Source of the DNA: Betaproteobacteria bacterium
GTDB lineage: Bacteria; Pseudomonadota; Gammaproteobacteria; Burkholderiales; Thiobacillaceae
NCBI GenBank assembly: GCA_020049415.1
Contig: JAIFKV010000065.1
Span: 1 to 53,971, forward strand
Reading direction: 5' to 3'
Length of the DNA stretch: 53,971 nt
Positions 46,666 to 53,971 of this stretch are shown here, piece by piece. How positions within the stretch are numbered: the first letter of the stretch is position 1; each line of letters opens with the position of its first letter. The notes below the pieces were generated by a model. It worked only from the letters and a program-made list of their open reading frames with translations, made no database searches and was not told the DNA's origin. A program made the translations under genes and the position numbers.

Positions 46666-48489
46666 TCATGCCAGTGCGGCAATCCATTGGGTTGCCCGTC
46701 GCAGATTGTTGGCCATGTCCTTGGCAAGATTCTCCAAAACGAAGATCTTCAGCTCCGGCGCCTGCTGCGCCAGCGCCTCAAAATCTGATGCATCCAGAAT
46801 TCGACACATCACCTCGGTATCCGCAAAAACCGAAGCGCTTCGTGTTGTTTGTCCGAGCAGCACCATTTCCCCGAAGTTCATGCCAGCGCCCAACGAGGCA
46901 ATACGCTGATGTCCACCATTCGCAATGGGGACCAGGATGCTGACATGGCCGGAATCAATGAAAAAAATTCGACCGTCACCCGCCTGGCCAGAAACCAGAA
47001 TCTGCTCACCCGGCTTGAATGATTGCGGATGTGTCACAGCCTCGACCAGACTCATCAGGTCTTCGGTCACGCTCTTGAAGAGCGGAAAGTCAGCCAGTTT
47101 CCAATCTACATGGGTCGACCAGTCGACGTTTCCGAACAACCTGTTCTCGCACCATTCCACCGCCAGATCATTGTCTTCAAAGCTGAGAAAGCCACGATCA
47201 CCATTCCGCGCCGCCTTTCTTAACGGTTCCATCAGCGCCTGACGGTGATGCATTCGGGAAAAGACCACCGCGATTTCATCCTGACTGAAACCGATGCGGG
47301 CTTGGTTCAGCAATCGCGCTGCGCTTTCAGAAATGCCATCCACCTGGTTCATGTCAAGGATAAAACTGTGGCTATCAGGCGCCATTTCACGCATGCGTCG
47401 AATCACATATTCCGCGCCATCAACAGCCAGATAACCATGCAAACTCAAATATTTGATGCGATGTGCATGTGTTTGCAGATACTCGCGCATGTCTCCGATA
47501 GGCTGTCGGCGCGACGGGGCGTCCGCCCCCGTGAAGACCCTGCCCAGGGCCATGCTTGGCGTGCCGGTACGATTAAAAATATGCAAGCCGAAGTCGCGAG
47601 ACAACTGCTTGCACACTTCGATGCCACGTTCACTATTACCCTTTGCATCGAGCCGAGGTGAAAAGATACCAATACCGAATCGGCCAGGCAGTACGGCAAT
47701 AATGCCACCACCCACGCCGCTCTTGGCCGGCATTCCGACCTCATACAACCAACTGCCTGCATAGTCATACATGCCACAGGTGGCCATGACGCTCAACACC
47801 CGTTCGACATGCTCCGAAGGCAGCGCTCGCTTTGCTGTGAGTGGGTTTACGCCGCCATTGGCCAATGTTGCCGCCATGTAAGCCAGATCCCGACAAGTAA
47901 CCAGGATGGAGCATTGACGAAAGTAATTTTCCAGCGGCGCCATGGGCTCGCCGTCAATAATGCCGAAATTCTTCAGCATCCAGGCGATTGCACGGTTGCG
48001 GAAACCGGTCTCGCTTTCCGATCGGTACACCGATTCATCAACGCTGATATCGTGTCCGATAAAGGCGGCGAGAGAGGATTCAATTCGCTGCCACTGGGCA
48101 TGTGGCGTCTCGCCGGCGACCAAACCGGTGGTGGCAATTGCACCAGCATTGATCATCGGATTCATTGGCGCACCAGTTTGGGGATCAAGACTGATGGAAT
48201 TAAAAGCATCACCGCTGGGTTCAACCCCAACCCGGCTTGCGACAAACTCTTTACCCCTGTCCGCCAGCGCCGTGGCATAGACGAACGGTTTCGAGATGGA
48301 TTGAATGGTGAAGGGCTGCTCGGAGTCTCCGACCGAATAAGCAACGCCATCCATGGTGACGAGGCAAATCCCAAACCATTCCGGATTGGCTTTGGTGAGT
48401 TCGGGGATATAACTCGCTACCTCTCCCCCATTCAGGTTGGCTAGTCGGGCGTGCAGTTCATCCAGGTAAAGCTGAAAAGGTAATTGCAT
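46666..48489 (-). CDS. glsA: Glutaminase fused to STAS and cyclic-nucleotide-binding domains
   Basis: 607 residues, twice the size of ordinary GlsA. The serine-dependent glutaminase domain (about 1-310) has the SxxK pair Ser64-Lys67 (QSISKPF) and the MNPMINAGAIATTG segment, and converts glutamine to glutamate and ammonia. A STAS domain (about 335-445) follows. The C-terminal cyclic-nucleotide-binding domain (about 480-600) keeps the phosphate-binding cassette FGEM near 539 and RSAS near 549, so it should bind cAMP or cGMP. The upstream gene on the same strand, 85 bases away, encodes a class III cyclase. Nucleotide control of glutamine breakdown is a reasonable inference, not proven. Confidence 0.9.
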   Translation of the reverse strand: MQLPFQLYLDELHARLANLNGGEVASYIPELTKANPEWFGICLVTMDGVAYSVGDSEQPFTIQSISKPFVYATALADRGKEFVASRVGVEPSGDAFNSISLDPQTGAPMNPMINAGAIATTGLVAGETPHAQWQRIESSLAAFIGHDISVDESVYRSESETGFRNRAIAWMLKNFGIIDGEPMAPLENYFRQCSILVTCRDLAYMAATLANGGVNPLTAKRALPSEHVERVLSVMATCGMYDYAGSWLYEVGMPAKSGVGGGIIAVLPGRFGIGIFSPRLDAKGNSERGIEVCKQLSRDFGLHIFNRTGTPSMALGRVFTGADAPSRRQPIGDMREYLQTHAHRIKYLSLHGYLAVDGAEYVIRRMREMAPDSHSFILDMNQVDGISESAARLLNQARIGFSQDEIAVVFSRMHHRQALMEPLRKAARNGDRGFLSFEDNDLAVEWCENRLFGNVDWSTHVDWKLADFPLFKSVTEDLMSLVEAVTHPQSFKPGEQILVSGQAGDGRIFFIDSGHVSILVPIANGGHQRIASLGAGMNFGEMVLLGQTTRSASVFADTEVMCRILDASDFEALAQQAPELKIFVLENLAKDMANNLRRATQWIAALA

Positions 48490-48505
48490 GTGGAGTTCAC
48501 CAAGG

Positions 48506-48526
48506 TAGTTTCTGTAACAGAAACTA
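48506..48526. promoter_or_regulatory. Perfect dyad upstream of the glutaminase gene
   Basis: TAGTTTCTG and its exact reverse complement CAGAAACTA, separated by TAA, lie 17 bases before the glutaminase start (48489) and 49 bases past the cyclase stop. It has no T run after it on the transcribed side, which favours an operator or mRNA hairpin over a terminator. It is not a CRP-type site (TGTGA-N6-TCACA). Confidence 0.45.
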
Positions 48527-48574
48527 GCAAATACCAGGCCATCTCATAGGCTGCTGAACAGACTAAATACTTGG

Positions 48575-50737
48575 TTACTTTTGAGTAAAAACAATGACTT
48601 CTCCGGTTTGGCCAGACAACAGTCGTTGGAGGTGAAACTTCACTAATGGATCGTCTGGCCGCTCTTCCGCCAGTCGTTTAAAGACATTCAAGGCCGTCGG
48701 ATCATCCTGTGCCATCAACTTATAGGCTTCGGCATAATCCAGGTCTGGTTTCGCCAGTTCCGTATCGCCGACAAAAGCGGGTTCATACACCAGCAATGGT
48801 TGTGTTTTTCCTTTCAATACCAGTCTGCCAACCGGCCTGGCCATGATTTCCGGGCAGCCCGAAAGCGTTGCCTCGGATACGCAGACCCAAGTGCCCAACT
48901 GCTTGTTGACCGTTTCCAGTCTGGCCGCCGTATTGACCGGATCACCCAAGGCGCGATAGTCAAAGATCGTTGAACCGCCGAAGTTTCCTACCGTCACTTC
49001 TCCGGTATGAATGCCAATCCGTGTTGAACCAAAAGGGATGCCTCGCTGATTGGCGTCGGCCGCGTAGTCGCTGGCAAAACGGTGCATTTCCAAGGCGCAG
49101 CGCAGGGCGCGTTGACGATGGTCGGACTGTTCCAACGGCGCCGAGAACATGATGGCGACCGCATCACCGACAATGCGGTCCAAAGTGCCGTCATGCTTGA
49201 AGGCGATGCGGATCATGTTATCGAGGTATTCATTCAGCAACGTGACGGCTACGGCCGGATCCAGTTTCTCCATCAGGTTGGTGAAACTGGCCAGGTCGGT
49301 GAAGATGAAGCTGCATTCCCTTCGGCTGCCGCCCAATTCCAACTGGCCTGGATTGTTGACCAGATAGTTCACCAGATTGGGCGAAAGGTAGCGAGCGAAG
49401 GCTTGCCTCACCCAGCGTTGGCGTCGTTCGGTTGCCGCGTGGTGAATCAGGCTGGTAAAAATGAAGATCATCAACAAGGTCAAACCGGGGGTTACCGGAT
49501 CAAGCAACAGACCGTAATTTGAATAAGCGTACCAACCGCCCCAGACGGTCAAGATCAGTGTAATAACCACCGCGCCAGCCGATAGTAAAGAGCCAGCAAA
49601 CATGCCGATGAAACCCACCAAGAGCCCTCCTGAAATAATGCCCAGCACTTCCAGTGCAGGCGCCCAACCCGGACGCTGCAGGTTGTCTCCGACAATAATC
49701 TGTTCCAGCGCTTGAGCATGAGCTTCGACTCCGGGCATGGTTCCGCCAAGAGGGCTGAAACGCAGGTCCATCAAGCCTTGAGCGGAACTTCCCACCAGCA
49801 GAATATGGTTCTGGATCAAGTCCTGAGGAACCTGACCAGAAAAAATCTTCCAAGCGGGGATATAGCGAGTGGCCACAGGCTTGGTATATCGCACCCATAT
49901 TTCACCCTCGGCTGTTGTCGGTATCGTCAGTGGGCCAATACGGATGCTTTCGAGGCCGGCATCTTCCTCCTCGGCGGTTTTTATAAAATAGTTACGCTCA
50001 CCCTGGGCCACGCGTAACGCCTCCGCCACCAACGACGGAACAACCTGATCCCCGAGTCGAAGCATGAGCGGAACCCGTCGTATAACACCATCATTATCCG
50101 GGATGAAAGAAATCGCCCCATTGCCTGCGGTCGCATCCTGCAACGGTGCAAGACAGGCAACCGTGCCATTGAATTGGGACAGAAAAGACATTGGCGAAGG
50201 GCCAATCTGCACGATGCTGTACGGTTTGACGAAGTGGTTCGGCAGCGTCCCCGTCCGCGTCGGCGCATGCCCCAGAACCACGCCCCCTTTCGCGATACTG
50301 TCGGCAAAAACCGTATCGTGAACGGGCAGGCTTGAAAGCTCGCTACGCAGAGATGCAGAGGGTTTCCATATCTTCAACAAAGCCTCCGGAGAGGTCCGAT
50401 CCGGCTCGGCAAACATCATGTCGAAGACAACAGCGGCAGCACCCGCAGAGCGCAAATGCTCGACCAAATCAGCCAGCCGCGTGCGCGGCCAGGGCCATTG
50501 CCCCAGCCGGGTCAAACTTTCATCGTCAACATCGATGATGCGCACCGGTGCATCTTGATAAGGTCTGGGAGACCAACGCTGATATTCATCAAACACCGTG
50601 TTTCGCAGCACTTGCAGAATGGTTGGATTGAGCAGAAAAAGTAAAACACCCAACATCACTGCTGCAATCGGCAAGACCCAATCAACATTCAGTTTGAGCA
50701 CCCTATTCGAGAGTGCTTTCAGGCGCGTATCAGGCAT
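48575..50737 (-). CDS. CHASE2-domain class III adenylate cyclase
   Basis: 720 residues. TM1 (about 20-40), CHASE2 extracytoplasmic sensor (about 45-330), three membrane helices (about 345-425) and a class III cyclase domain (about 470-630). Both metal Asps are present (FTDLASFT near 480 and RIVGDAV), as are Asn and Arg of the transition-state site (VNTAARLE). The adenine-specifying Asp is in LGDPVN. The residue at the first substrate position is Arg (LDRIVGD) where many cyclases have Lys. The end (about 650-720) is a helical TPR-like segment. ATG 50737 was used; an upstream GTG is possible. It is most likely a cAMP maker that works with the downstream cyclic-nucleotide-binding glutaminase. 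Confidence 0.9.
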   Translation of the reverse strand: MPDTRLKALSNRVLKLNVDWVLPIAAVMLGVLLFLLNPTILQVLRNTVFDEYQRWSPRPYQDAPVRIIDVDDESLTRLGQWPWPRTRLADLVEHLRSAGAAAVVFDMMFAEPDRTSPEALLKIWKPSASLRSELSSLPVHDTVFADSIAKGGVVLGHAPTRTGTLPNHFVKPYSIVQIGPSPMSFLSQFNGTVACLAPLQDATAGNGAISFIPDNDGVIRRVPLMLRLGDQVVPSLVAEALRVAQGERNYFIKTAEEEDAGLESIRIGPLTIPTTAEGEIWVRYTKPVATRYIPAWKIFSGQVPQDLIQNHILLVGSSAQGLMDLRFSPLGGTMPGVEAHAQALEQIIVGDNLQRPGWAPALEVLGIISGGLLVGFIGMFAGSLLSAGAVVITLILTVWGGWYAYSNYGLLLDPVTPGLTLLMIFIFTSLIHHAATERRQRWVRQAFARYLSPNLVNYLVNNPGQLELGGSRRECSFIFTDLASFTNLMEKLDPAVAVTLLNEYLDNMIRIAFKHDGTLDRIVGDAVAIMFSAPLEQSDHRQRALRCALEMHRFASDYAADANQRGIPFGSTRIGIHTGEVTVGNFGGSTIFDYRALGDPVNTAARLETVNKQLGTWVCVSEATLSGCPEIMARPVGRLVLKGKTQPLLVYEPAFVGDTELAKPDLDYAEAYKLMAQDDPTALNVFKRLAEERPDDPLVKFHLQRLLSGQTGEVIVFTQK

Positions 50738-50812
50738 CAAAAACACATCAGAAAATTGCGGTTAAAGCTGGATCGAGCATCAAACTTGGTCTGAAAATGC
50801 GCCGGGAGTCGC

Positions 50813-51208
50813 TCATTTCAGCTCACCTTCGCGGTAAAACCAACGTCCATCAATGCGTACAAAGCGACTTGTTTCGTGCATCCGGAAAGCGCGTCCATTG
50901 ATCTTGTAACGGGCAACGAATTCGACTTCAGCATGCTGTTCGTCGATATCGGCGGTTCGTTTGATGGTCAATTCCAGCCATTTTGGCGGCGGTTCTTCAT
51001 CCAGTAGAAGCGTCTGCGGACGTGTATCCGGATGCCAGGTTTTCAGCAGATAGTCTGCATCCCGCATGACAAAAGCCGAATAACGCGAACGCATCAAAGC
51101 CTCGGCGGTGGTCGGCAAAGCATCTCCGCGCAGGTATGACTGGCAGCAGGCCGAGAGCAACTTTCCAGAACCGCATGGGCAAGACGGGTTTTCAGGGGAG
51201 AGGGTCAT
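50813..51208 (-). CDS. YchJ family protein (UPF0225) with SEC-C motif
   Basis: 131 residues. An N-terminal SEC-C zinc motif (CPCGSG...CCQSYL) is followed by the YchJ-type NTF2-like domain (TTAEALMRSRYSAFV, WLELTIKRT, RFVRIDGRWFYREGE). Function unknown; members are usually small soluble proteins. Its start overlaps the cation ATPase stop by four bases (ATGA at 51205-51208), so it is translated with the ATPase. Confidence 0.9.
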   Translation of the reverse strand: MTLSPENPSCPCGSGKLLSACCQSYLRGDALPTTAEALMRSRYSAFVMRDADYLLKTWHPDTRPQTLLLDEEPPPKWLELTIKRTADIDEQHAEVEFVARYKINGRAFRMHETSRFVRIDGRWFYREGELK

Positions 51209-53856
51209 CGCGTTCTGATCAAACGTAACCCGAATTTGCGCACTTCATCCAGGATCAAGACGCTGGACGCCACCAACGTTGCCTTGAACCAGTCGGCCGG
51301 GGATAGATCGGTGGTGCCGAACAGCATTTGCGCCGGCGTCCAATGCACCACCACGGCCTGCATCGCCAGCACCCCGGCCAGCGCCAGCCATAATTTGCCG
51401 TTCTTCATAAAATGCGCATTGAAGGCGCTGCCGTGTTCGTTGCGGGCGTTGAACACATTGAAGAACTGAAACAGCACGAAGGTCGTAAAAGCCAGGGTCA
51501 AGGCATAAACAGTCCCGTGCAGCGTCAAACCATATTGAAATAACCCCAGCGTGCCGACCATCATGGTGATGCCATACAACGCGAGTCGGCCCAGGCGCGG
51601 CAAGGTAAGAATCTCGGCAGCCTGCGCGCGTGGCGCTTCGTGCATGATGCCGCTACGTGCTGGTTCAATCCCCAGCGTCATTGCTGGCGGACCGTCCATG
51701 ATGATGTTGATCCAGAGTAATTGAATCGCGCTGAACGGTGCTGGCAGTCCCGCCAGCGTGGCGGCAAGCACGGTAAGAATGGCGCCGATGTTGGTGGAAA
51801 GCTGGAAACGCACGAACTTGATGATGTTGTCATACACCATCCGGCCCTCTTCGATGGCGCGCACGATAGTGGCGAAGTTATCGTCAGTCAGCACCATGCT
51901 GGCAGCTTCACGCGTCACCGCCGTACCGGTGATTCCCATCGCGATGCCAATATCGGCGGCCTTCAGCGCTGGCGCGTCGTTGACTCCATCACCGGTCATC
52001 GCAACGACATGACCACCGGCGCGCAAGGCTTTGACGATACGCACTTTGTGCGTCGGCGAAACCCGTGCGAAGACGCTGATATTGTTGATGCGACCGGCCA
52101 AAGCGGCATCATCCAGAGCGTCAAGTTCGGCGCCGTCGATCACTTCGCCGGCCTGCCCCGACCTACCCATCAGCCCCAGTTCTCGGCCGATCGCGGCTGC
52201 GGTCACTTTGTGATCGCCGGTAATCATTTTGACGGCGATGCCGGCGTGCTGACAGCGCTCGATCGCATCGGCGGCCTCCGGACGGGGGGGATCCTGCAAT
52301 CCGGCGAGGCCGAGAAATGTCCAGTTGGAATCCCATACGAAAAGATCACCCGTCGGGTCAAAATCGCGTACCGGAATAGACCGGCGAGCGACGGCAATGA
52401 CCCGCAGGCTCTGCTCGGCCATGCGCTCGACCGCCGCCTCGACTGTGCCGCGCGTATTTGCATCCAGTTCGCAAGCAGCGCCCTCCCCCATCCGCCAACA
52501 CAGCTGATGCGTCGCGCGTGCCAACAAAACACCGGGCGCGCCTTTGATCATCATCTCGACGTGTTCGCCCTGATGGTGAAACGTCGCCATAAATTTATGC
52601 ACTGAATCAAACGGAATTTCGCCAATACGTGGCGCGCGCATTTGTTCCTCTTCAGGCAACAATCCGCCCTTCTGCGCCAGCACCCAGAGCGCACCCTCAG
52701 TGGGGTCGCCAAGCAAAACGCCCTCGCGTACCTGCGAATCGGTGCATAACGCCATGGGTAACAGATAAGGGCGTAAATCGATATTGGCTGACGACTCGAT
52801 AACCCCCTTCGGCAAATAACCTTCGCCGCTGATGGCGAACGCCGAACCGGCAAACCAGCCGGCGCGCGCGGTCATCTGATTCAGGGTCAGCGTACCGGTT
52901 TTGTCGGTGCAAATCACCGTTGTTGAACCCAGCGTTTCCACTGCCGCGAGTTTTTTCAGAATCGCCTGGTTTTGCGCCATCCGCCACATGCCGATGGCCA
53001 GGGTCACCGTCACTACCGCCGGCAATCCTTCCGGAATCGCCGCCACCGCCAGTGCAACAGCGGTCATCGCCGAATCAACCCAGGGCAAACCGCGCGAAAG
53101 GTCAAGTCCGAAGATCAGGGTAACAACCATTCCCGCAATCACCGCCAGCTTCTTGCCCAAGGTATCGAGTTGCTTTTGCAGGGGAGTTTGCGTTTCCACC
53201 GCACTGGCGATCATCCCCGCCAGCTGACCCATTTCCGTCTGCATGCCGGTGGTTGTCACCAGCATCTCGGCGCGTCCGCGGGTCAATACGGTATTCATGT
53301 AAAGCAGATTGACGCGGTCACCGAGCGGCAAATCGGAGGCTTCCAGCGCCAGTGTGGATTTGCCTACCGCATGCGATTCGCCGGTCAGCGCCGCCTCGAT
53401 CACTTCCAGGGTGTGTGCCGCCAACAATCGGCCATCGGCGGGAATGCGGTCGCCCGCTTCCAGCAAGACGATATCGCCGGGAACCAGAAGACTGGCATCA
53501 ACTTCGATAACCTGTTCAGCGCGCCGAACCCTGGCGCGCGCCGCCAACATACCCTTCAAAGCGGCCAATGTTCGTTCCGCCCGATGTTCCTGATAAAAGC
53601 CCAGGCTGGCGTTGAGCAACACCACAAACAGCAACACGATGACCAGAATATTTTTGAATTGATCGAGAAATTTGAGCCACTGTGGACGTGGCCTGACCTC
53701 CGCCAGCCGATTTTCACCGTAGTGCGCCAGCCGGATTTTTGCCTCTTCATCACTCAATCCGCGCAACGCGTCGGTCCGCAAAGCGGCGACCGACGCTGCG
53801 ACGTCGAGACAATGCCAAGTGTGCTTATCCAAGCCGGTGCCCACATTGTTTGCCAA
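51205..53856 (-). CDS. P2-type cation-transporting ATPase
   Basis: 883 residues. Order: N-terminal cation ATPase segment, TM1-2 with actuator domain (VPGDIVLLEAGDRIPAD, TGES), TM4 with PEGLPAVV, phosphorylation Asp near 318 (CTDKTGT), nucleotide domain, hinge MTGDGVNDAPALKAADIGIAMG and TM5-10. The PEGLP motif and C-terminal helices place it with Ca2+/Na+/Mn2+ P2 pumps; the ion is not decided by sequence here. The start codon is TTG at 53856, supported by AAGGAG about eight bases before it; that site overlaps the stop codon of the upstream gene. It is followed by ychJ. Confidence 0.93.
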   Translation of the reverse strand: MANNVGTGLDKHTWHCLDVAASVAALRTDALRGLSDEEAKIRLAHYGENRLAEVRPRPQWLKFLDQFKNILVIVLLFVVLLNASLGFYQEHRAERTLAALKGMLAARARVRRAEQVIEVDASLLVPGDIVLLEAGDRIPADGRLLAAHTLEVIEAALTGESHAVGKSTLALEASDLPLGDRVNLLYMNTVLTRGRAEMLVTTTGMQTEMGQLAGMIASAVETQTPLQKQLDTLGKKLAVIAGMVVTLIFGLDLSRGLPWVDSAMTAVALAVAAIPEGLPAVVTVTLAIGMWRMAQNQAILKKLAAVETLGSTTVICTDKTGTLTLNQMTARAGWFAGSAFAISGEGYLPKGVIESSANIDLRPYLLPMALCTDSQVREGVLLGDPTEGALWVLAQKGGLLPEEEQMRAPRIGEIPFDSVHKFMATFHHQGEHVEMMIKGAPGVLLARATHQLCWRMGEGAACELDANTRGTVEAAVERMAEQSLRVIAVARRSIPVRDFDPTGDLFVWDSNWTFLGLAGLQDPPRPEAADAIERCQHAGIAVKMITGDHKVTAAAIGRELGLMGRSGQAGEVIDGAELDALDDAALAGRINNISVFARVSPTHKVRIVKALRAGGHVVAMTGDGVNDAPALKAADIGIAMGITGTAVTREAASMVLTDDNFATIVRAIEEGRMVYDNIIKFVRFQLSTNIGAILTVLAATLAGLPAPFSAIQLLWINIIMDGPPAMTLGIEPARSGIMHEAPRAQAAEILTLPRLGRLALYGITMMVGTLGLFQYGLTLHGTVYALTLAFTTFVLFQFFNVFNARNEHGSAFNAHFMKNGKLWLALAGVLAMQAVVVHWTPAQMLFGTTDLSPADWFKATLVASSVLILDEVRKFGLRLIRTR

Positions 53857-53861
53857 TGTAA

Positions 53862-53971
53862 CTACTCCTTCGCCGACTCCTTGTGCGCTTCCGGCGCTGG
53901 ACCGTGGCCACCGGAAATGCGGTCCATCAGCGCGAACATGACACCGGAGAACACCAGTGTGAGGTGGATGA
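53862..53971 (-). CDS. C-terminal tail of an upstream membrane protein (UPF0114-like?)
   Basis: Only the last 35 or so codons are in the window, ending in TAG at 53862-53864. The tail reads IHLTLVFSGVMFALMDRIS, a membrane helix, then a His/Glu/Lys-rich end. That helix resembles the last segment of YqhA-type (UPF0114/TIGR00645) proteins, but so little is visible that this is only a suggestion. Its stop is inside the ribosome site of the cation ATPase gene, so the two are probably co-transcribed. Confidence 0.45.
   Translation of the reverse strand, partial: IHLTLVFSGVMFALMDRISGGHGPAPEAHKESAKE

Noticed and set aside
47510-47530. A further copy of the fold-back element (GGCTGTCGGCGC)
   Set aside because: Only about nine bases match, and they lie inside the glutaminase coding sequence.

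Overview
The window reads as chromosomal DNA of a betaproteobacterium, most likely of the Rhodocyclales or a close relative. The reasons are the sdhCDAB-sdhE-gltA order, the rpe-gph-trpE block divergent from apaG-mltA, an intact ubiUVT set for O2-independent ubiquinone synthesis, and many c-di-GMP and cAMP signalling proteins. This placement is inferred from gene content; there is no rRNA or other taxonomic marker. I see no tRNA, rRNA, CRISPR array, prophage or complete insertion sequence.

Layout. 0-16.4 kb: an HDOD protein; glycogen debranching enzyme glgX; a periplasmic electron-transfer operon (cupredoxin, di-haem cytochrome c, MauG/CcpA-type peroxidase); a membrane PAS-GGDEF-EAL protein with a C-terminal zinc-binding CZB domain; glycogen branching enzyme glgB; then the sdhCDABE-gltA operon, closed by a clear terminator. 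16.5-24.2 kb: a lipoprotein with two fused ligand-binding domains, an N-acetylmuramoyl-alanine amidase, a GPP34-fold protein, acetolactate decarboxylase, a NupC-type nucleoside transporter and an outer-membrane barrel. 24.2-27.0 kb: a three-gene partner-switching module (Cache-HAMP-PP2C phosphatase, STAS antagonist, HATPase kinase). 27.2-33.3 kb: an MsbA-like ABC exporter, two secreted proteins that share a sequence module, and ubiUVT.

33.4-44.4 kb: an MMPL/RND exporter coupled to a periplasmic protein, an NhaD-type antiporter, a universal stress protein, trpE-gph-rpe, apaG, mltA and a TonB-like protein. 44.9-50.7 kb: a signalling cluster of FecR-domain protein, OmpA-type lipoprotein with an internal repeat I do not recognise, a glutaminase fused to STAS and cyclic-nucleotide-binding domains, and a CHASE2 adenylate cyclase. 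50.8-54.0 kb: a YchJ protein, a P2-type cation ATPase and the tail of a further membrane protein.

Between genes there is a family of nested palindromic repeats (about 18-144, 19908-20233, 26999-27069 and 44484-44685). They look like non-autonomous mobile or REP-like elements. The observations I rate highest are the cyclase next to a cyclic-nucleotide-binding glutaminase, the repeat of about 70-77 residues in the OmpA-type lipoprotein, the fold-back repeat family, and the module shared by the two secreted proteins.
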